Positions 1 to 4,844 of a DNA stretch of 8,575 nt are shown piece by piece. Position 1 is the stretch's first letter. Every line of letters begins with the position of its first letter. The notes under the pieces are model-generated. The model saw only the letters and a list, made by a program, of their open reading frames with translations. It made no database searches and was not told where the DNA came from. This DNA comes from an uncultured Corynebacterium sp. GTDB lineage: Bacteria > Actinomycetota > Actinomycetes > Mycobacteriales > Mycobacteriaceae. Position numbers and translations under genes: made by a program. The stretch is from assembly GCA_946222625.1 (NCBI GenBank), contig CAMILJ010000085.1, forward strand, positions 1 through 8,575. The letters run 5' to 3'.

Positions 1-56
1 AGAGTAAGAAACCGCCGACACCAAACAACAAATAAACAACTCAATACAACAAAAGG

Positions 57-90
57 GAGACCGTTAAAGCACAACCGCTTTAACGGTCTC
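57..90 (+). terminator. Strong intrinsic terminator, probably bidirectional
   Basis: A perfect 14-bp inverted repeat (arms 57-70 and 77-90, 6-nt loop ACAACC) is followed on the plus strand by a T-rich run at 91-103. On the minus strand, CCCTTTT follows the other arm, so the hairpin could also end transcripts coming from the right. The bases GAGTAA at 2-7 could be the stop of a plus-strand gene whose body lies outside the window, and the minus-strand reading frame at 113-328 stops only 22 nt from the hairpin. The hairpin is directly seen; which gene it serves is inferred. Confidence 0.88.
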
Positions 91-112
91 TTTCTTCGTT
101 TTTCGATCAGAA

Positions 113-328
113 TTACGCTCCTATACCGGGGTCGTCACCAAAACTTAGATCTGTTCGGTATATTACTAAAAGAACGAAGTAATCCTTTTCTCCTAATGGA
201 TTGGAGAATCTAATCAAGTCGTGGCCTACTGGAGAGAAAGCGAACGCTTCGGTGGAATCCTGAGGGTGTACGTAGATTCGGTGAACAGATTCGCTGCGGG
301 TCAGCCAGGTGCCACGAACTTTGAATTG
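113..328 (-). pseudogene. Start-less C-terminal fragment of an unknown protein
   Basis: On the minus strand a frame is open for 71 codons, from just after a TGA (complement of 329-331) to TAA (complement of 113-115). The conceptual product looks protein-like: it begins QFKVRGTWLTRS, runs through HRIYVHP and FAFSPVGHDLIRF, and ends FGDDPGIGA. There is no ATG or GTG in the frame; the only TTG would leave about 35 residues. An ATG (complement of 330-332) lies nearby in a different frame and leads to a 40-codon, less protein-like ORF, so a frameshift or loss of the 5' end is possible. The stop is followed closely by the terminator at 57-90, as expected for a genuine gene end. Upstream it runs into the oppositely oriented transporter gene. 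I do not recognise the family. A functional ORF with a CTG or ATT start cannot be excluded. Confidence 0.4.
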
Positions 329-363
329 TCATTGGTAAGAGTTTCGGTTGGCGGTATTTTGAG

Positions 364-1473
364 GTGCGTTTAAGGAAAAGTTGCTCCCCTGCAACTGCAA
401 TCAGACTAAATGTACTAGTAGACGCATATGTGACTTCATTTCTTGCAGCATCTGTAGGTTACTTGACAGTACAATCTGGGCTTGAGAGTCAAGGCGTTTT
501 GCATGCGGTGGGCATGGGGATTGTGATTGGGACAATTCTGTCACTGCCGCTCGCACGTCTCGGAGATGTCGTGGGCGAAACTACGGTCCTCAGTGGTGTG
601 CAAATTTTACAGGTTGCCGCATATGTTGTTCTTGGAATGGTCCCTGGCCAAATCCCGGTGTTGGGTGCCTTGGTTGGAATCTTTATGCTTGGAAGGTTTG
701 TCTCGCCCTTGAGAGGCGCCCTTCCTCCACGGTTCTTGCAGAAAGACGAGCTTGTCAGCTTTAAAGTTGCGTTACGAACATCAACGCTAACTGTCATTTT
801 GCTTGGGACAGGAACCGTATCATGTGTGCTTCTTCTTGACATCTCGATTCGCACCTTTGCATGCGTGCTTGGGAGTATTGGATATTTGATCTGTATTCTC
901 GCGACCCAAGAGTTAAAGAAAAGGCAAGGAGTTGAGCTCGCACGTCGAGATACATTTTCCCTTAGTTTTTCACTGGGAAAAGACGTGTGGCTCTCTTGTC
1001 TCAAAGTTGTCATATCATTCGCAATTGTCGCGACCGGATCCGTACTGGTTCCGTACATACTCGCTGCCAAAGGAGATGCGCTGAGTTGGCTTCTATTGTG
1101 CTCCGTATTTATAGAAATTGCGATCAATTATGTCATCCAGAAGAATTCTCGCTTTAAGAAGGGAGGTAGGGCTTCAAGTTCTGCCCTTCTCATGTTGGCA
1201 GTTGGCTTGGGGGTGTGCGGCGGAATCCTTTTAGTTGCCAGTGCTGGTTTCTTGCAATCGATGATTGGTTTTTCATTGGCCCTGATTGTGGTGTTTTGCT
1301 TAAATCACACCGCCCGAACGTTTGCAACGATAATGGCCTGGCAGTTTCAATACGAAAAAGGCGACGATAAAGATCGGTCACTTGTAGTAGCTGTATTTTC
1401 GATGTCCTCAGCTCTAGGGGTAGGGCTTGCAAATTTCTTAGGGGCAGAAATTTACGAAATGATAGGCGTGTGA
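364..1473 (+). CDS. MFS-like efflux transporter, apparently lacking the last helix
   Basis: The 369-residue product is strongly hydrophobic throughout, with about 11 predicted membrane helices. The loop after helix 2 (PLARLGDVVGE, about residues 60-70) resembles the MFS motif A (GxLaDrxGrr). The halves are separated by a charged loop (LKKRQGVELARRD, about 180-195), as in the family. MFS proteins usually have 12 helices and about 400 residues; here the reading frame stops right after what would be helix 11 (ending AEIYEMIGV), and neither other downstream frame continues with a hydrophobic segment, so it looks C-terminally short. The GTG start is the first start codon after the in-frame stop at 322-324. 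There is no good ribosome site; a weak TTGGTA (332-337) / TATTTT (355-360) pair lies just upstream. The next possible start is a GTG at codon 23. Base composition is much poorer in GC than the genes from 1740 on, which suggests transfer. Drug or peptide export is a guess; the substrate is unknown. Confidence 0.8.
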   Translation: MRLRKSCSPATAIRLNVLVDAYVTSFLAASVGYLTVQSGLESQGVLHAVGMGIVIGTILSLPLARLGDVVGETTVLSGVQILQVAAYVVLGMVPGQIPVLGALVGIFMLGRFVSPLRGALPPRFLQKDELVSFKVALRTSTLTVILLGTGTVSCVLLLDISIRTFACVLGSIGYLICILATQELKKRQGVELARRDTFSLSFSLGKDVWLSCLKVVISFAIVATGSVLVPYILAAKGDALSWLLLCSVFIEIAINYVIQKNSRFKKGGRASSSALLMLAVGLGVCGGILLVASAGFLQSMIGFSLALIVVFCLNHTARTFATIMAWQFQYEKGDDKDRSLVVAVFSMSSALGVGLANFLGAEIYEMIGV

Positions 1474-1548
1474 ATCTAGAATTACCTAGAGTTCTCGAGC
1501 TCGCCTGAAAATTGCTAGTTGTAATTAACTGTTGAGGATATCTTTAGT

Positions 1549-1653
1549 TTAGTGCCTCGACTGTGTTAGGTTGCCGAAGCCAGGTCCTGCTGTCTCGCCA
1601 GGCGATGGTTCTCCTCCCAACACGGTTGCGTTCATTTCGTGGATTTGAAGCAT
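1549..1653 (-). CDS. Possible 34-residue small protein, unproven
   Basis: A minus-strand ATG (complement of 1651-1653) opens a 34-codon frame ending in TAA. A second in-frame ATG lies six codons later. The C-terminal two thirds is rich in Gly, Pro, Thr and Ser (VLGGEPSPGETAGPGFGN, then LTQSRH) with no Cys. GAGG lies only 3 nt before the first ATG, which is too close for a good ribosome site. The frame is also open upstream of the ATG for about 14 codons to a TAA, so the true extent is uncertain. It sits between the transporter gene and the pseudouridine synthase gene, just downstream on its own strand of the palindrome at 1663-1680. No family recognised; it may be chance or a gene remnant. 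Confidence 0.18.
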   Translation of the reverse strand: MLQIHEMNATVLGGEPSPGETAGPGFGNLTQSRH

Positions 1654-1662
1654 GGGCCTCAG

Positions 1663-1680
1663 TGTCACTTCTAAGTGACA
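1663..1680. repeat. Perfect 8-bp palindrome, 2-nt centre
   Basis: TGTCACTT-CT-AAGTGACA is a perfect inverted repeat with an 8-bp arm and only two central bases. A 2-nt loop is too tight for a normal RNA hairpin and no T-tract follows on either strand, so a dimeric protein-binding site or a mobile-element end is as likely as a terminator. The flanks extend the symmetry partly (CAGTG on the left, CAGTACTG on the right). Confidence 0.5.
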
Positions 1681-1694
1681 GTACTGAACGCCGT

Positions 1695-1714
1695 ATTACT
1701 ATCCCGATAGTAAT
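1695..1714. repeat. Perfect 9-bp palindrome spanning the rluA-like stop codon
   Basis: ATTACTATC-CC-GATAGTAAT is a perfect 9-bp inverted repeat with a 2-nt centre. It covers the last five codons and the TAG stop of the minus-strand pseudouridine synthase (stop is the complement of 1699-1701). On the minus strand it is followed by ACGGCG rather than a T-run, so it is not a classical terminator by itself. It may act together with the palindrome at 1663-1680 to stop or stabilise the transcript 3' end. Confidence 0.5.
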
Positions 1715-2688
1715 TTATGGGTGTGCAACGGTAATTGGGATTTGAAATGGCGGGTAATGCCGATCAGGGGATCTGCGAATAAAATTTCTGTGGCCGTTAA
1801 ATGCATAGGAACTCGCATGTCCTCAGCCTCTGCAGGGTAAATAACGGGGTAGATGGGATCGCCAATGATGGGTACGCCTGCCTGGAGCATGTGCAACCGG
1901 AGTTGATGAGTCTTCCCGGTCCGTGGCTTAAGGGTGTATTTCGCTAGATCCGGTAGTGGCCCGTGGATGGCTTCGTACGGGGCCTTATCTATTGGTTCCA
2001 CGCCGGCGACTTCGGTGATCGCGTTGACTTCGCCCTCGACAATCCGGCCTTGCAGCTCCCCCGGGGTCTTCTCCATACGGGAGCGCCAGACGGTGCCTGG
2101 TGAGACGTCGGCAAGCGGGGCTATGGCTTCGTAAGTCTTGGTGACGCGGCGCTCGGCGAAGAGTGTTTGGTAGGCGCCCCGAACGGAGCGGTCTTTGGTG
2201 AAGACGAGGATGCCCGAGGTGAGACGGTCTAGGCGATGTGCGGGGGAGAGCTCGTTGTTGTCTGTGATTCGGCGAAGGCGAACGGTGGCAGTCTCCGCGA
2301 TGTGGCGGGCGCGGGGCATCGTGGCCATGAAGGGCGGCTTGTCGACGACCAGAAGGTGCTCGTCTTCGTGGAGAATTGGGATGTCATAAGGGACGGGTGT
2401 CTCTGGAGCCGGCATGCGGTAGAAGTACACCATTGCGTTGGTGTTGAGGATGCTATTGGGGCTAAGAGGGGTGCCATCTTGGAGCACAACTTCGTTGGCG
2501 TCGAAGCGCGCCTGAAGAGCGGCCTCGTTGTCGTCGGGGTGGCGGTGACGCTGCGTGGTGATGAGGTTGCGTACAAAGTCCCATGCGGTAATGGGTCCTT
2601 CGGCAACGCGGGCGGGGGTGGGATTTAGCCCATCGCGGATAGGAAGTGGTGTTGCGCCACGCCCTTTTTGCGATATTCTTTGTCCCAT
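1699..2688 (-). CDS. RluA-family 23S rRNA/tRNA-type pseudouridine synthase
   Basis: The 329-residue product should convert specific uridines in structured RNA to pseudouridine in the cytoplasm. The conserved catalytic motif HRLDRLTSGI lies at residues 151-160, with the catalytic Asp at 154. Before it comes the usual LVVDKPPFMATMP segment (113-125), and near the C-terminus the family's GKTHQLRLHM motif. The N-terminal part (PLPIRDGLNP at 14-23) is typical, as I recall, of the actinobacterial members. I chose the ATG at 2688 (MGQRISQKGRG) rather than the in-frame ATG at 2751, because the longer form would lie wholly across the 46-codon gene on the plus strand and because TAGAGT sits 8 nt upstream of this ATG with no ribosome site, which fits a leaderless start. 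The ATG overlaps the ATG of the divergent plus-strand gene inside CATG (2686-2689). The target base cannot be told from sequence. Confidence 0.93.
   Translation of the reverse strand: MGQRISQKGRGATPLPIRDGLNPTPARVAEGPITAWDFVRNLITTQRHRHPDDNEAALQARFDANEVVLQDGTPLSPNSILNTNAMVYFYRMPAPETPVPYDIPILHEDEHLLVVDKPPFMATMPRARHIAETATVRLRRITDNNELSPAHRLDRLTSGILVFTKDRSVRGAYQTLFAERRVTKTYEAIAPLADVSPGTVWRSRMEKTPGELQGRIVEGEVNAITEVAGVEPIDKAPYEAIHGPLPDLAKYTLKPRTGKTHQLRLHMLQAGVPIIGDPIYPVIYPAEAEDMRVPMHLTATEILFADPLIGITRHFKSQLPLHTHKLLSG
2674..2679 (+). promoter_or_regulatory. -10 box of leaderless promoter for the 46-aa gene
   Basis: TATTCT ends exactly 7 nt before the ATG at 2687, and no Shine-Dalgarno lies between, so transcription should start at or next to the A of the start codon. 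TTGCGC at 2652-2657 could be a -35 with a 16-nt spacer. The box lies inside the first codons of the minus-strand rluA-like gene. The motif and spacing are seen; promoter activity is inferred. Confidence 0.6.
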
Positions 2689-2827
2689 GGATTTCAACTC
2701 TATTCTCGCGCCCGTCATCGATTTCTTCTCTAATGGTATCGGTGCCGTCATCCGCGATATCGCTGTGGCTGCCTACAACATTCTTTTCCCTGCGAATGCA
2801 GATGCTGCGACCGCCCCACAGGTCTAG
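2687..2827 (+). CDS. 46-aa small hydrophobic/amphipathic peptide
   Basis: The product begins MDFNSILAPVIDFFSN and is followed by GIGAVIRDIAVAAYNILF, then an Ala-rich hydrophilic end (PANADAATAPQV). Residues 5-34 could form one or two amphipathic or membrane-seeking helices with only three charges, and there is no classical signal peptide. The ATG at 2687 is favoured over upstream in-frame starts because TATTCT is placed 7 nt before it. The size, lack of a signal peptide and helical character recall the corynebacterial outer-membrane channel peptides PorA and PorH, but there is no sequence match I can assert. It lies 46 nt before the universal stress protein gene and may share its transcript. 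It is divergent from the pseudouridine synthase gene with overlapping start codons. Function unknown. Confidence 0.72.
   Translation: MDFNSILAPVIDFFSNGIGAVIRDIAVAAYNILFPANADAATAPQV
2697..2702 (-). promoter_or_regulatory. -10 box of leaderless promoter for the rluA-like gene
   Basis: Read on the minus strand, TAGAGT lies 8 nt upstream of the ATG at 2688 with no ribosome site between. It fits TAnnnT and would give a leaderless transcript. It sits inside codons 4-6 of the plus-strand 46-aa gene. No convincing -35 is visible. Confidence 0.45.
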
Positions 2828-2837
2828 CAATAGGTAT

Positions 2838-2843
2838 TAGACT
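2838..2843 (+). promoter_or_regulatory. Possible -10 box for the universal stress protein gene
   Basis: TAGACT fits the actinobacterial TAnnnT -10 and would give a leader of about 24 nt that contains the ribosome site AAAGGAAAGG (2862-2871). No good -35 is present at the expected distance, so read-through from the upstream small gene is an alternative. Confidence 0.3.
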
Positions 2844-2873
2844 GGAGGTGTAAGCACTTCGAAAGGAAAGGTC

Positions 2874-3770
2874 ATGGCAAAGGAAGACATTGTCGTCGTC
2901 GCCGTCGATGGTTCGGAAGCGTCGAAGAACGCCGTCCGCTGGGCTGCAAATACTGCGATGAAGCGGGGGATTCCGCTTCGCATCGCATCGAGCTATACGA
3001 TGCCGCAGTTCCTCTACGCCGAAGGCATGGTACCGCCGAAGGAGCTTTTTGATGACCTCCAGGCGGAAACCCTAGAGAAGATTGAGGAAGCCCGCGCCGA
3101 GGCTCATAAGATTGCCCCGGAGCTGAAGATTGGCCACACCGTGGCTGAGGGCTCCCCGATCGACATGCTGCTGGAGATGTCCAAGGACGTCACCATGATA
3201 GTTATGGGTTCCCGCGGTATGGGTGGCCTTTCCGGCATGGTCATGGGCTCGGTATCTGCATCTGTGGTCTCCCACGCATCCTGCCCGGTAGTCGTGGTCC
3301 GCGAGGATAACCACGTCACCGAATCCACCAAGTACGGCCCCGTCGTTATCGGCGTCGATGGCTCCGAGGTCTCCCAGAAGGCAACGGACTATGCCTTCAA
3401 GGAAGCAGATGCCCGCGGCGCTGAACTGATTGCCGTTCACACCTGGATGGATATGCAGGTCCAGGCCTCCCTGGCTGGCCTCTCGGCAGCCCAGGCGGAG
3501 TGGGCCGAGGTGGAGAAGGAGCAAGCAGAACTGCTGACCGAGCGCCTCGCGGCTTTCCAGGAGAAGTACCCGGACGTGCAGGTTAAGAAGGTTATCGCCC
3601 GTGACCGTCCGGTCCGTGCACTGTCAGAGGCTTCCGAGGGCGCACAGCTGCTCGTTGTGGGCTCCCACGGTCGCGGTGGATTCAAGGGCATGCTCTTGGG
3701 TTCCACCTCCCGCGCGCTGCTGCAGTCCGCGCCGTGCCCGATGATGGTGGTTCGCCCGGACTCGGAGTAA
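2874..3770 (+). CDS. Tandem-domain universal stress protein (UspA family)
   Basis: The 298-residue cytoplasmic protein is two fused Usp domains (about 5-143 and 155-295), the common actinobacterial layout. Each starts with a beta strand ending in an Asp-Gly-Ser (VAVDGSE at 10-15, IGVDGSE at 159-165). Each also carries the full ATP-binding pattern G-2x-G-9x-G-S: G112, G115, G125-S126 in the first and G263, G266, G276-S277 in the second, so both copies are predicted to bind ATP. The family helps cells survive starvation, hypoxia and other stresses, although the molecular action is usually unclear. The start ATG has a purine-rich ribosome site (AAAGGAAAGG) 2 nt upstream in its near copy and about 7 nt in its far copy. 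It stands 46 nt after the small 46-aa gene and upstream of the GlsB-like gene on the same strand. Confidence 0.95.
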   Translation: MAKEDIVVVAVDGSEASKNAVRWAANTAMKRGIPLRIASSYTMPQFLYAEGMVPPKELFDDLQAETLEKIEEARAEAHKIAPELKIGHTVAEGSPIDMLLEMSKDVTMIVMGSRGMGGLSGMVMGSVSASVVSHASCPVVVVREDNHVTESTKYGPVVIGVDGSEVSQKATDYAFKEADARGAELIAVHTWMDMQVQASLAGLSAAQAEWAEVEKEQAELLTERLAAFQEKYPDVQVKKVIARDRPVRALSEASEGAQLLVVGSHGRGGFKGMLLGSTSRALLQSAPCPMMVVRPDSE

Positions 3771-3823
3771 CCATCGCATAACCTCGCTATAACGATTCGG
3801 GAGCATAATGCCGCAAGTGCAGT

Positions 3824-3847
3824 GCGCCTGGGTCGTTGTGGCGTTTT
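3824..3847 (+). terminator. Weak terminator-like hairpin after the Usp gene
   Basis: GCGCC (3824-3828) can pair with GGCGT (3840-3844) with one G-T pair and an 11-nt loop, followed by TTTT overlapping the arm. It is the only hairpin with a T-run in the 136-nt gap 3771-3906. The rest of that gap shows no clear gene; it also contains a 17-codon ATG frame (3808-3861) with no support. The stem is short, so read-through into the next gene is plausible. Confidence 0.25.
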
Positions 3848-3906
3848 ACGGGTACGCTTAAGTAGGTAAGTAAGACTAAATCACTATTTAAGAAGGAGTA
3901 AGTGAC

Positions 3907-4167
3907 ATGGGACTTGGTCTCGGTTTCTTTGGTTCGATTGTTGTTGGCATCATCGCGGGTTGGCTCGCTGAGAAGATTATGAAGCGCGACCAGGGGCTGG
4001 TTACCAACCTCATCGTTGGTGTTATTGGCGGCCTCATTGGTGGCGGATTGCTGGCGCTCTTCAATAAGAGCGTTGGTGATAGCTGGTTCTTGATGATCAT
4101 TACGGCAACGGTCGGCGCATGCATCTTGCTGTGGATCGTGGGAGCCATTACGGGCCGCAAGAAGTAA
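3907..4167 (+). CDS. GlsB/YeaQ/YmgE-family small membrane protein
   Basis: The 86-residue product has three Gly-rich hydrophobic helices (about residues 4-22, 32-52 and 59-81). After helix 1 comes the typical AGWLAEKIMK segment, and the second helix has the VGVIGGLIGG pattern, matching the transglycosylase-associated / GlsB / YeaQ / YmgE family. These are inner-membrane proteins often induced by stress, and some members are linked to general stress or acid responses; no enzymatic activity should be assumed despite the old family name. The ribosome site AAGGAG (3893-3898) is 8 nt before the ATG. It lies between a universal stress protein and a TetR regulator on the same strand, which suggests a stress-related group. 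Confidence 0.9.
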   Translation: MGLGLGFFGSIVVGIIAGWLAEKIMKRDQGLVTNLIVGVIGGLIGGGLLALFNKSVGDSWFLMIITATVGACILLWIVGAITGRKK

Positions 4168-4181
4168 TAATTCGCATACAT

Positions 4182-4214
4182 ACCGGTTTGTCTATATTGT
4201 ATAGATGAACCGGT
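4182..4214 (+). promoter_or_regulatory. 33-bp inverted repeat: likely TetR operator (alternatively a terminator)
   Basis: ACCGGTTTGTCTATA (4182-4196) and TATAGATGAACCGGT (4200-4214) pair at 13 of 15 positions around a 3-nt centre TTG. The repeat lies 21 nt before the tetR-type gene. It overlaps a possible -10 (TATTGT, 4195-4200) with TTCGCA (4171-4176) as a -35 at 18 nt. This fits autorepression by the TetR dimer. It is also followed by TTTT (4214-4217) and comes 14 nt after the stop of the GlsB-like gene, so it could equally fold as an intrinsic terminator for that gene; the two roles are not exclusive. The symmetry is seen and both roles are inferred. Confidence 0.65.
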
Positions 4215-4235
4215 TTTGTCATGTGAGGAGAAGAA

Positions 4236-4844
4236 ATGGCCGAAAAGAAGTCGCGTCGCAACCGCCCGAGCCCGCGGAGCCGACTACTTGAATCCGCCAC
4301 CCGGCTCTTTACCACCGAGGGCATCCGCGTCATCGGCATCGACCGTATCCTGCGCGAGGCCGACGTGGCCAAGGCCTCGCTTTACTCCCTTTTCGGTTCC
4401 AAGGATGCCCTCGTTATCGCCTACGTTGAGGCCCTCGATGAGGAATACCGCGCCGATTGGCAGCGGCGGACCGAGGAGTCGACCGATCCGGAGAGCAAAA
4501 TTCTGGCCTTCTTCGACAAGGCCATCGAGGAACAGCCTTCCATGGAGTTCCGGGGCTCGCACTTCCTCAACGCGGCCGGTGAATACCCGCGTCCAGAGAC
4601 GGATGCCGAGCGGGGTATCGTGGCGGCATGCGTCGAGCACCGCACGTGGATTCATTCCACAATCACAGCGCTGCTCAACGCCAAGAACGGCTACCCCTCA
4701 GAGGAGCAGGCGAGCCAAATCCTTATCTTCCTCGATGGCGGCCTTGCCGGCGCCCGCTTGACCCGCGATGTCGCCCCGCTAGTAACTGCGAAGCAGCTGG
4801 CTATTCAGCTTCTGTCGGCGCCTCCTGCTGACTATTCGATTTAA
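4236..4844 (+). CDS. TetR/AcrR-family transcriptional regulator
   Basis: The 202-residue protein has a TetR DNA-binding domain at about 15-62: a first helix (SRLLESATRLFTTEG), then GIDRILREADVAKASLYSLFGSKDALV, in which VAKASLYSLF is the recognition helix region. The remaining 140 residues form the ligand-binding and dimer part and show no specific effector signature. The ribosome site GAGGAG (4225-4230) is 5 nt before the ATG. The inverted repeat at 4182-4214 is the obvious candidate operator, so it probably represses itself. The target could include the adjacent GlsB-like gene or the convergent yidC-type gene, but no second copy of the operator half-site ACCGGTT was noticed elsewhere in the window. 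Its last 44 bases overlap the convergent yidC-type gene. Confidence 0.93.
   Translation: MAEKKSRRNRPSPRSRLLESATRLFTTEGIRVIGIDRILREADVAKASLYSLFGSKDALVIAYVEALDEEYRADWQRRTEESTDPESKILAFFDKAIEEQPSMEFRGSHFLNAAGEYPRPETDAERGIVAACVEHRTWIHSTITALLNAKNGYPSEEQASQILIFLDGGLAGARLTRDVAPLVTAKQLAIQLLSAPPADYSI

Larger units (their letters stand above)
1474..1698. other. Intergenic stretch between transporter and rluA-like gene
   Basis: This stretch holds no convincing full-length gene. Right after the transporter stop there is a weak hairpin (TCTAG-AATTAC-CTAGA at about 1476-1491) without a T-tract. A second short foldback lies at GAGTTCTCGAGCTC. A GC-richer block (about 1554-1662) contains the doubtful minus-strand ORF. 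A plus-strand GTG frame (1563-1745, 60 codons) overlaps the same block and reads into the pseudouridine synthase gene; it has no ribosome site and no recognisable product. Two tight palindromes close the stretch. A relic of a mobile element is possible, but no transposase sequence is recognisable. Confidence 0.5.

Noticed and set aside
2689..2751. N-terminal extension of the rluA-like gene to an ATG at 2751
   Set aside because: It would run antisense through the small leaderless gene, lacks family similarity before MGQR, and a -10 box fits the shorter start.
3850..3855. GGGTAC as a SigF/SigB-like -10 element before the GlsB-like gene
   Set aside because: The corresponding upstream element is poor and the spacing is off; a six-base match is not enough.
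3808..3861. 17-codon ATG frame between the Usp and GlsB-like genes
   Set aside because: Too short, only a weak GGGAG upstream, no recognisable product; kept only as part of the gap description.
4284..4655. Long minus-strand open frames opposite tetR, usp and kinase genes
   Set aside because: They are antisense shadows of GC-rich genes, with no ribosome site and no family features.
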